Below, in pieces: positions 6,839-13,269 of a DNA stretch of 13,269 nucleotides. Below the pieces are notes generated by a model. The model searched no databases. It was given only the letters and a program-made list of their open reading frames with translations, and had not been told where the DNA came from. Position 1 is the stretch's first letter. Every line of letters starts with the position of its first letter. Source of the DNA: Chrysochromulina tobinii (taxonomy: Eukaryota; Haptophyta; Prymnesiales; Chrysochromulinaceae); contig JWZX01001545.1 in assembly GCA_001275005.1 (NCBI GenBank), positions 1 to 13,269 of the forward strand. Direction: 5' to 3'. The translations under genes were made by a program, and so were the position numbers.

Positions 6839-8100
6839 GGCCCTCGATAGTACACGTCTGGCTGCCGGAATAGACGTGGCTCGCGTGCCGATCGCTCAAG
6901 GATCCTGCGCGCCACTGACCACGTATTCGTCGCAACGCCTGCGCGTCGCTTCGACGTTGCTACCGCCAGCAATTTGGCACGCGCCCTGGTGGACAGGCGG
7001 GGCACCACCGCGGCGACCTGTGCGAGGTGGCGTCGCAGGTACGTGCCGTTGACAAAGAATTCGTCCGCGAGATGGGCCTTCCACACCCACACGGTCGCAA
7101 CATGGACGAATCCCCGAGCCCAGAGGATGTCGCGCACCTCCTGATTCTTCTCGAGCGCCGACGAGGACTGCTCCACCTGGATGAGATGGGCGGACAGGCG
7201 CTGCCAGTCGAGGGTGCGAATCGCAACAGCTTCGGCCCCTTCAACGTCCAGGCTGACGAAATCGAGGTGCGTCACGCGAGCGGTCGTCAGCATCGCGTTC
7301 AGAGGGGCGCACGGAATTCGAACTGTCATCGAGTAGATTCGGCTCTGCGTCTCGGGATTCCTCGTCTGCTCGGCCGCGGCGATCGCCCACTTCTCGACGT
7401 AATAGCCACGTTGTCCACGGATCCACGCCGTGCACTTGGCGACGGGGCGTGTGCCAGTGCACGGGCGGAAGCCGACGCTCCCGGCGGGTGGCGGACCCAC
7501 CTTGAACTCCAATGGGACGCTGAAGTTGACGGCATGTTGGTGTGGATGGCAGACTGCAAAGGAAAAGGCGAGCGCACGAGGCCGGCTCTCGCAAATCGAG
7601 CGCGAGAGGCTCGGAAGTGCCTCGACCAAAATCCCATGCCAACCGAAGCAAGCCTCCATCAGGAAGGTATTGCTGAGCGTGACGCCGTCTCCGCCGCCCA
7701 TTTCAAGAAATGTTGGCACGCGGCCCTCGCGGTTGGCCTCTTCAGCGGCGCCCGCCAGGAGCGCCGCGGCCAGGTAGTCTTGGCCCTCTTGACTGCGGCC
7801 GCAGCTGCTACTGCCGCTCAGCTTTGGCACCGCAGTAGCAGCTGCGGCCCGTTGGCAGTAGCAGCTGCGGTCGCAGTCAAGAGGCAAGCCCTGGCACGAA
7901 TGCTTCACGACCGCCGCTGCTGCTCCTGCGAAGTGGTGAAGTGACGACAGGTTACTGATTACCGGGCAGGCTCCGCACCGGTGCGGCCATGAGATCGCAC
8001 TCAAGTTGGCCTTCGTCCAGCGTGAGGGAGCTTTGAGCGTGTGCTTGCGCGCGCCGCCGAAGCACGCAGGAAGCGGAGTCGGCGCGGTGGGTTCGCGCAT
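6832..8100 (-). CDS. FkbM-family SAM-dependent methyltransferase (second copy)
   Basis: Counting from the ATG at 8100, the protein has 422 residues. The FkbM domain starts at SQEGQDYL (about residue 103), followed by the SAM-binding stretch FLEMGGGDGVTLSNTF and GWHGILVEALPS; the late conserved motif is DFVSLDVEGAEAVAIRTLDW (about 281-300), then LIQVEQS. A basic C-terminal tail of about 80 residues ends PDVYYRGPF. The first 100 residues are rich in Ala, Cys and Ser and match nothing; they include a 31-bp inverted repeat, so part may be intron or mis-assigned. The open frame continues to 8268, but that start is TTG. It shares domain layout with the broken copy at 3654-4528 but is clearly diverged (SLDVEGAEA versus SLDVEGHEA). 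The substrate, probably a sugar hydroxyl or another metabolite, is unknown. Confidence 0.8.
   Translation of the reverse strand: MREPTAPTPLPACFGGARKHTLKAPSRWTKANLSAISWPHRCGACPVISNLSSLHHFAGAAAAVVKHSCQGLPLDCDRSCYCQRAAAATAVPKLSGSSSCGRSQEGQDYLAAALLAGAAEEANREGRVPTFLEMGGGDGVTLSNTFLMEACFGWHGILVEALPSLSRSICESRPRALAFSFAVCHPHQHAVNFSVPLEFKVGPPPAGSVGFRPCTGTRPVAKCTAWIRGQRGYYVEKWAIAAAEQTRNPETQSRIYSMTVRIPCAPLNAMLTTARVTHLDFVSLDVEGAEAVAIRTLDWQRLSAHLIQVEQSSSALEKNQEVRDILWARGFVHVATVWVWKAHLADEFFVNGTYLRRHLAQVAAVVPRLSTRARAKLLAVATSKRRAGVATNTWSVARRILERSAREPRLFRQPDVYYRGPF
7785..7884. repeat. 31-bp inverted repeat (stem-loop) in the FkbM gene
   Basis: The arm at 7785-7815 is the reverse complement of 7854-7884 over 31 bases with one mismatch (at 7871). 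The 38-bp loop holds a third, direct copy of the right arm's core (GCAGTAGCAGCTGCGG at 7832 and again at 7855). It lies just before the codons for SQEGQDYL, the first conserved block of the domain. Confidence 0.9.
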
Positions 8101-8374
8101 GTGCTCAGCGCGCGCGCGCGCTCGGGCCCGCCCGGTGTGTCGCGGGGGAGTTGCGCGCGCCGAAACTCTCGTGGAAAAAGGAAAATTTCCGCGCACGGGC
8201 CGGGTGCTTATCAACGAGGCGGGGCAATCCGCCGCTCGCGACCTTGCGCCGGGGCGTGTGGGGCGCAAGACTTACCCGACTCGGCAAGTTCGCCTCGTTT
8301 TCACGGCTTTGTCCCTTGCTGCTCAGAGACACGAAGCAGTGCAGCCGGTCCTCCCCACGCGCTTCCGGAGTGCG
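8101..8374. promoter_or_regulatory. Shared upstream region of two divergent genes
   Basis: These 274 bases lie between the ATG of the minus-strand FkbM gene (8100) and the preferred ATG of the plus-strand ankyrin gene (8375). Both frames stay open some way across it, but neither extension starts with a good ATG or has a recognisable domain. A GC-rich alternating CGCGCG stretch is at 8108-8120. I see no TATA box. Confidence 0.4.
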
Positions 8375-11300
8375 ATGGGGGCATCGTGCAGTAGCTGCGG
8401 GCGTCGCGATGAGTCCCGAACCGATCACCTCGCTATCATGCGGGCGGTCGACGAAGCCACGTTCGCGTCCCTCGAGGCGGAGGCGAAGACGGCCGAAGTG
8501 CTCCCACCGAAGCACGCGGTCGCGCCCACCGTCCTGCGCCCGTCACCATCGCGCATATCGCCTCGAGCTTCCGCGCTCCAGCGCTTGCCAGAATACCCGT
8601 TTGGAGAGACGTCGTCCGTGGCACCGCCGCCCTCGTCGAATGGGCACACCAACGGCACGGCTCGGCGAATCCAGTTTGCGTGGCTGGCCAAGGCCGAAGA
8701 GGCAGCCGAGGCCGACGACGACGCGAGCACGCCGCTGCTCGAGGCGCTTCGCCAGCCCAACCCGTCGGCCGAGCGCGTGCTGGCGCTCATCACGCCCGAG
8801 GCTGCCCAGCAGCCCGACTCGACGCGCATGCTGCCCCTCCACTGGGCTGTGGCGAACAGTTGGACGTCGGAGGCGGTGGCGCGGGCGCTGCTGCACGTGT
8901 ACCCCGACGCGGCGCGGAGGCGCGACTCGCACGAGCGGCTGCCGCTCCACTACGCCGCACGCTACGCATCCTTGCCCATCGTGCGTGCGCTCATTCACGC
9001 GTACCCGGACGGTGTGCGCGCGCGCGACCGCGATGGCAAGCTCCCGCTGCACCTCGGCGACGCGAACGAGCTCACGACGGCGCAGGTGCTCGCGGCGCTG
9101 ATCGCGGCGGACCTGCCGACGCCAGCCGCCACGCGCTTCGAGCAGCCGCCCTCGAGCGTCTCGGGCGCGCATGGAGGCGCCGTCTCGGGCGCGCATGGGC
9201 ACAGCTGGACCTATGCCCTTGCGTCGAGCAGGCCGGCGATGCAGCATGCCGTGCTGCTGCTCCTCGGCTCGCCCGGTACGGCGCTCCTCGGCTACGAGGC
9301 TCCAGGCGGTTACGACCCTGACGGTTACAACCTTGGGACGCGCGCGCAGCTCAGCCTGTTATTGGACGCGACCGACGAGCAAGGGCGCCCCGCGCTCGAG
9401 GTGCGTTGATTGCCGTTGATTACCGTTGATTGCAATTGATTGCCATGGATTGACATCGATTGCCATTGATTGCCATTGATTGCCATTGATTGCCAAGAGT
9501 CAAGGGGCGCTCCGCGCTCGAGGTGCGTTGAGTGCGTCTGAGTGCGTCTGAGCGCGTCTGAGTGCGTCTGAGTGCGTCTGAGTGCGTCTGAGTGCGTCTG
9601 AGTGCGTCTGATTGCGTCTGACGAACCCCGAGTGCCGCAGAGTGCAGATTGCATGCCCGGAGAGCCAAGGGCTGCTGATTGCATGCATGCGGAGTGCTGA
9701 TTGCATGCATGCGGAGTGCAGATTGCATGCCCGGAGAGCCAAGGGCTGCTGATTGCATGCATGCACTCAGCTGATTGCATGCATGCGGAGTGCAGATTGC
9801 ATGCCCGGAGAGCCAAGGGCTGCTGATTGCATGCATGCGGAGTGCTGATTGCATGCATGCGGAGTGCAGATTGCATGCCCGGAGAGCCAAGGGCTGCTGT
9901 ACGAGTACCTGGGCCGCTGGTTCGTCAAACGAGCCCTACTCGTGCAGCGATCCACCACGCACGCACTCGCACGCGCGCGCCGTGATGAGCACTCTTCTTC
10001 CTCCTCCTCCTCCTCCCCCGGCGCGTCGGGCAGCCACGTACCGGTAGGCGGTGCTGGCGGACCGGGTCAGAACGTTCACAGCGGAGTTCACGGCGGACCG
10101 GGTCAGACCGTTCACAGCGGAGTTCACGGCGGACCAGGTCAGACCGGCAGCCACGGCCACAGCGGAGTCGCGCATGTCTTCGACAGGCTGATCTACATCG
10201 GCGAGGGCGTCGCTTCCGAATTTGGCATCGGCGCCCTCTCGGCGCTCTCCCAGGATGCCCAACACGGCGCCTCATCGGAGCGGTCCCTATCGGACGCCCA
10301 ACACGGCGCCTCATCGGAGCGATCCCTATCGGATGGCATTGGCGACGGCGGCGGCACAGGCGGCGCTCAACGCGGCGCTCTAGGGGATGCGCCGAACGCT
10401 CAGAACGACGCTCCGAACGCTCACAACGACGCGGCGCGGGCGGCGGCGGCGGCGGCGGCAGCGGGTGCATTGTTGCCCTCCTCAGCGGCGGCGGGTGCAT
10501 GCTGTAGGGCTGGCGCGGCGGCGCCCGCGTCCTTAATAGGCAAGTCTGTGCCCAGCACGGCGCTAAGAGGTGGGGCGTGTGAGGCGGCGGATACGTCGAG
10601 GATTGCACCGCCCGACACGGCGCCTGTGGGCTTGTCGAGGTGGCCCAACACGGCGCTGAGAGGTGGGGCGGAGCCCAGCACGGCGCCTGTGGGCTTGTCG
10701 AGGTGGCAGTTTGCGCGTCAGTTGACCCTCGGCGCCGGCAGATCACACGAGATGCCGACGAGATTGACCCTCGGCGCCGGCAGATCACACGAGATGCCGA
10801 CGAGCACCAAGGCGGTGATCACCGGCACGGCGATCAGCACGGCGCCTGATGGGCACCTCGACTACCTGATCGCCGTGGCACACGGAGGCGAGCAGTGGGA
10901 GGTGCGACGGAGATATACCCATCTGATGATCACTAATTGCACTTGATTGCCTCCCTTCTCAGTTGCGACGGAGATACACCGACTTTCGGCCGCATGCTTC
11001 TTGATTGCCCTCTGATGATCACTAATTGCACTTGATTGCCTCCCTCCTCAGGTGCGACGGAGATACACCGACTTTCGGAGGTTGCATGCATCTCTACTGG
11101 CTCGGGGACTGCCGCTCGGCCCGTTGGGAGCACCCAAGATCCTGGGCAAGCACACCGCCACTGTGCTGCGTCAGCGCGAGGAGAAGCTGCAAGCGTTCCT
11201 CAACTTGAGCCTCGCGGTGGTACGTGATCGGATCGAGCTCTGATTGTGCCTCATTAGTGCTTCCTTCATCAGCTCTGAGTGCCTCCCTCATCAGCTCTGA

Positions 11301-13269
11301 GTGCCTTCTTCATCAGCTCGAGTGCCTCCCTCATCAGCTCTGATGGCCTCCCTCATCAGGTCGCCCATCGACTCAAGCAATGCTTCGTGCTCGAGCTGCC
11401 CGAGGACCACAGCGCACGTGAACCGGGGCGGCTCCTCGGCGCCTTCCTCGAGCTGCATGGCGCCGTACTGGGCGACTTCCTCGAGCTGCCGGACGCCGTA
11501 GTGGGCGCGCTGCTGGGGCCTGCGAGCGCCGTCGTGGGCGCTGCGGGCGAGCGGTCGGCCACGGTTCTGGAGCGGCCGGGCGCCGTCGTGGGCGCTGCGC
11601 TTGAACTCCCGGACGCCGTCCCGGGCGCGACGCTTGAGGTGCATGGCGCGCGTCGTCACGAGCAGCTTGAGGGCTCGTGCGTCCGCTTAGATGCTCGCTA
11701 CGGCGCCTCTACGACGCCGTCTGCCCTGGAAGCCAGCGTGGACGTCGAGAGCAGCCGCCCTGCCACTGCCATAACCTCTTCACACCCTGCCAAGAGTTCT
11801 GCTGATGTGTCAGCGCCGCATCTCACAGTCCTTACGCCCCCGCCGTCCGCGCCTAAGGACGCTCCTAATAAGGAAGCTCATAATAAGGAAGCTGCGCTCG
11901 CCGAGCTCCGGGCCGCTTTCCCACAGATGCGCGTGACGAAGCTGGAGCGCTTTCTCAAAGCGTCCAACGGCGACGTGGCGCATGCCAAGGCGTGCTTGAC
12001 GAAACACGAGGCGTGGCTCAGCTCGTTACCGGTAGACCTGCGGGCGGCGGCGCTGCCGGAGCTGCGCAAGGGAAAGCTGTACATTCGTGGGCAGGACCGG
12101 CTCGGTCGCGAGATGCTCATCTGGCAGGTGATGGTTCCGTGATGGCTCCCTGATTGCCTCCGTGATTGCCTCTGATGGCTCCGTGACTGCGCCTGAGCGC
12201 CTCCGAGTACGCGAGATTCTCATCTGGATCTGAGTGCGCGAGATTCTCATCTGGATCTGAGTGCGCGAGATTCTCACCTGGACAGACCTCGCTCAATGAC
12301 CTTAAGACGAGGGACGTCAAGACGGCGGTGCTGATGGCGATCTGGTGGTCGTTACAGGTGGAAGATCGCCTCTGCCGACCGCTGATTGCCGCTGATTGAT
12401 GCTGATCTCATGGCGATCTGGTGGTCGTTACAGGTGGAAGATCGCGTCGATACCCTCACCGAGGCGCGTCGTGGCGGGCACTCCCCCTTCGAGTCCGGTA
12501 ACCTTGCCGAGGCTGCCTTCGTGATCGACCGTCTGAAAGGCATCAACGACATCCCGGTGCTCAGTGCTGTCGTGCCCATCCTACAAGACAATTTCCCCGA
12601 GGTGACCGGAGCTCTCTACGTCGTCCCTGATCGCCTCCCTGATTGCCTCTGATTGCTCTTGGTCGCGAGATGCGCATCTGGCAGGTGACCGGAGCTCTCT
12701 ACGTCGTCCCTGCAAATGCGGCGATCCGCACCGTGTTCGCTGTCCTCGCTCCCCTCCTCAACGCTCAGGTCCGCCTTTGGCACTGATAGCCACTGATGGC
12801 CACTGATGGCCACTGATGAGCACGGATTGCCACCGAGTGCACCTGAGTGCACCCGATTGCCACTGAGTGCACCCGATTGCACCTGATTGTTCAGACGCGA
12901 CGGATGATCAAGATGGTGCTCACTGATGACCATTGATGTCCACTGATTGTCTCCCTCATCAGACGCGACGGATGATCAAGATGGTCGCGAGCGCGGCGGC
13001 CTTCCACACGTACGTTGCGCCGGAGCATCTCCCGTCGAGATTAAAAGGCACGGACCGGTACGTCTTTGATCCGGAGCGCGATCTGTCGTGGTCGTTACCG
13101 CGCCCGCCTCACTTGACCCCAGCGCCAGCGATCGCGTCGCCCTTAGCCCCAACGCTGCCACTAGCGGAGGGTGCAGCGGCGGCGGTTGCGCCGTCCCGGG
13201 CGCCACCAGCGGCAGCTCTGGAGCCTCTGGCGGAGGATGCAGCGGCGGCGGTGGCGCCCGCGACGGCGC
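8375..13269 (+). CDS. Ankyrin-PX-CRAL-TRIO protein, multi-exon, 3' end beyond window
   Basis: Eight exons are reconstructed: 8375-9400, 9870-10901, 11052-11219, 11360-12127, 12286-12357, 12434-12601, 12685-12768 and 12963 to the window end. All junctions are GT-AG and phase 0, and about 1208 residues are visible. The start MGASCSSC fits N-myristoylation (Gly2, Ser6) with palmitoylatable Cys5/Cys8; the ATG has G at -3 and +4. Ankyrin repeats (LPLHWA, LPLHYA, LPLHLG) occupy about 119-255, and a late GRPALE|IACP block crosses junction 1. Exon 2 is mostly low-complexity, then the PX domain (about 655-755) starts and crosses into exon 3 with RRYTDF and the later REEKLQAFL. A Gly/Ala/Leu-Glu repeat linker follows. 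CRAL-TRIO (about 922-1140) shows LERFLKASNGDVAHAKACL, GQDRLGREMLIW, FVIDRLKG, ILQDNFPE|VTGALYVVP and EHLPSRLKG. PX domains bind phosphoinositides and CRAL-TRIO domains carry lipids, so a membrane-bound lipid-handling or signalling role is inferred. Junction 1 is the least certain. Confidence 0.8.
9406..9618 (+). repeat. Two runs of 10-bp tandem repeats within intron 1
   Basis: The run at 9406-9495 has nine degenerate copies of TTGATTGCCA. The run at 9529-9618 has nine copies of TGAGTGCGTC, seven of them exact, the others TGAGCGCGTC and TGATTGCGTC. A copied piece of exon 1 separates them. Confidence 0.92.
9648..9869 (+). repeat. 74-bp tandem repeat carrying acceptor plus exon 2 start
   Basis: GTGCAG ends at 9647, 9721, 9795 and 9869, exactly 74 bp apart, each followed by ATTGCATGCCCGGAGAGCC as in the true exon 2 start. 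The rest of each unit is made of TGATTGCATGCATGCGGAG-type words. The middle unit differs around 9764-9775 but keeps the length. Confidence 0.93.
10056..10803 (+). repeat. In-frame minisatellites of exon 2
   Basis: Several short tandem or near-tandem repeats lie in the coding frame. They are a 36-bp unit (GGPGQxVHSGVH) at 10056-10163 and a 39-bp unit (DAQHGASSERSLS) at 10254-10331. A dispersed 29-bp piece (TAPVGLSRW) starts at 10616 and 10679, 63 bp apart, and a 42-bp unit (LTLGAGRSHEMPTR) starts at 10722 and 10764. All spacings are multiples of three. Confidence 0.88.
10902..11051 (+). other. Intron 2 (150 nt) splitting the PX domain
   Basis: The donor is GAG|GTGCGACGG and the acceptor CTCCTCAG|GTGCGACGG. 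Joining restores EQWE|VRRRYTDF, the phosphoinositide-binding Arg motif of PX domains. The intron's first 18 nt copy the first 18 nt of exon 3 with one mismatch. A third copy follows another acceptor at 10962, and the 89 bp from 10923 to 11011 is tandemly repeated from 11012. Confidence 0.85.
11220..11359 (+). other. Intron 3 (140 nt) with 22-bp acceptor-like repeats
   Basis: The donor is GTG|GTACGT and the acceptor CTCATCAG|GTCGCC, phase 0. The body holds four to five units of about 22 bp (AGCTCTGAGTGCCTCCCTCATC), each ending in TCATCAG with a pyrimidine stretch before it, so several look like usable 3' splice sites. Confidence 0.75.
11444..11655 (+). repeat. 33-bp in-frame repeat in exon 4
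   Basis: About six degenerate copies of an 11-residue unit (FLELPDAVVGA) form the linker between the PX and CRAL-TRIO domains. One copy is shortened, but the frame is kept throughout. Confidence 0.75.
12128..12285 (+). other. Intron 4 (158 nt) with multiplied exon 4 end
   Basis: The donor is CTGGCAG|GTGATGG and the acceptor CCTGGACAG|ACCTCG, phase 0. The first half is built from TGATGGCTCC/TGATTGCCTCC words. The second half has three 27-bp units starting at 12210, 12237 and 12264, each beginning with a near copy of the end of exon 4 (12107-12127); the last one supplies the acceptor. Confidence 0.78.
12358..12433 (+). other. Intron 5 (76 nt) = one period of a tandem duplication
   Basis: A 36-bp sequence is present identically at 12334-12369 and 12410-12445, 76 bp apart, and contains TTACAG|GTGGAAG. 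Splicing from the first AG|GT to the second removes exactly one period. The frame is kept and joins IWWSLQ|VEDRVD in the CRAL-TRIO domain. The remaining 40 nt contain GCTGATTGCC-type words. Confidence 0.82.
12602..12684 (+). other. Intron 6 (83 nt), chimera of two exon copies
   Basis: The donor is CCCGAG|GTGACC and the acceptor CTGGCAG|GTGACC; joining gives NFPE|VTGALYVVP. Intron bases 12602-12629 are identical to the first 28 nt of exon 7 (12685-12712). Its last 24 nt (12661-12684) match the end of exon 4 (12104-12127) with one mismatch. Only about 30 nt of TGATTGCC-type filler lie between. Confidence 0.85.
12769..12962 (+). other. Intron 7 (194 nt), decamer array plus duplicated acceptor
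   Basis: The donor is GCTCAG|GTCCGCC and the acceptor CTCATCAG|ACGCGACGG, joining LLNAQ|TRRMIK. Eleven degenerate decamers of the ACTGATTGCC type run from about 12781 to 12890. The first 23 nt of exon 8 are copied inside the intron at 12895-12917 behind another acceptor (TTCAG), 68 bp upstream of the real one. Confidence 0.85.

Larger units (their letters stand above)
9401..9869 (+). other. Intron 1 (469 nt) with duplicated donor and quadruple acceptor
   Basis: The donor is GAG|GTGCGT and the acceptor GTGCAG|ATTGCATG; joining gives the ankyrin-like run GRPALE|IACPESQGLL in phase 0. Inside are nine decamers of the TTGATTGCCA type (9406-9495), then a copy of the exon 1 end with its donor (9501-9530). 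Next come nine decamers of the TGAGTGCGTC type (9529-9618), then three 74-bp units that each repeat the acceptor and the first bases of exon 2. An acceptor at 9884 (GGAG|AGCC), also phase 0, is a less likely alternative. Confidence 0.65.

Noticed and set aside
7027-7944. Plus-strand 305-codon frame
   Set aside because: It lies antisense to the FkbM coding region, where the conserved motifs are on the minus strand, and shows no recognisable domain.
8101-8268. Extension of the second FkbM gene to 8268
   Set aside because: That frame opens with TTG; the first ATG is at 8100. The extra residues have no recognisable feature.
8006-8374. N-terminal extension of the ankyrin gene to 8006
   Set aside because: The extension overlaps the divergent FkbM gene and is low-complexity. 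The ATG at 8375 has better context and creates a textbook lipidation signal.
9648-9869. Possible CRISPR-like array (regular 74-bp repeats)
   Set aside because: The units are contiguous tandem copies without unique spacers, they contain the downstream exon start, and the context is a eukaryotic spliced gene.
9325-9890. Minus-strand frames full of MHAISTPHACNQ-type repeats
   Set aside because: These are translations of the 74-bp and 10-bp intron repeats in several frames at once. They have no domain and follow from repeat structure alone.

Overview
The window looks like nuclear DNA of a GC-rich single-celled eukaryote, most likely a marine alga (a haptophyte is my best guess, held loosely). 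Reasons: phase-0 GT-AG introns interrupt one gene. There is an LTR retroelement with a tRNA-type primer site. FkbM-type methyltransferases appear twice. The ankyrin repeats are of the 'LPLHxA...YPDA' kind common in algae and other protists, and the proteins carry long Ala/Pro/Gly-rich stretches. No rRNA, tRNA or CRISPR array was found.

Layout, left to right. (1) 1-1906: a small non-autonomous LTR retrotransposon. The window starts in the last 39 bp of the 5' LTR; then come a primer-binding site, one Gln/Pro-rich repeat ORF (39-1493), a polypurine tract and a 270-bp 3' LTR (1637-1906) that opens with two TGACGTCA palindromes. (2) 2071-3060 (+): a LOG-family nucleotide phosphoribohydrolase fused to an HMA-like fold and a C-terminal membrane anchor; the LTR ends just upstream. 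(3) 3654-4528 (-): an FkbM methyltransferase gene broken by a 14-bp tandem duplication. (4) 4645-5943 (-): a TDT/SLAC1-type anion channel or transporter. (5) 5944-6831: no recognisable gene. (6) 6832-8100 (-): a second FkbM methyltransferase with a 31-bp inverted repeat at the edge of its domain. (7) 8375 to the window end (+): one multi-exon gene, reconstructed here as eight exons, all joined in phase 0. It encodes a protein with a myristoylation/palmitoylation-type N-terminus, ankyrin repeats, a PX domain and a CRAL-TRIO (Sec14-like) domain; it is still open at base 13269.

The most unusual signal is in the seven introns of that last gene. They are built from degenerate, roughly 10-bp words around TGATTGCC and from copies of the gene's own exon edges. 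One intron (12358-12433) is exactly one period of a 76-bp tandem duplication carrying AG|GT. Another begins with a 28-nt perfect copy of the next exon and ends with a copy of an exon lying more than 550 bp upstream. Others carry tandem acceptors (74-, 89- and 68-bp spacing) or multiplied exon ends (27-bp). This looks like a locus where introns are gained and expanded by tandem and ectopic copying of splice-junction DNA. The same tendency to local duplication shows as in-frame minisatellites in exons 2 and 4 and as the 14-bp duplication that breaks the first FkbM gene.

The genes do not form an obvious pathway. The two FkbM genes and the TDT gene lie on the same strand and may be a small paralogue cluster; the ankyrin-PX-CRAL-TRIO gene and the second FkbM gene are divergent across about 270 bp.
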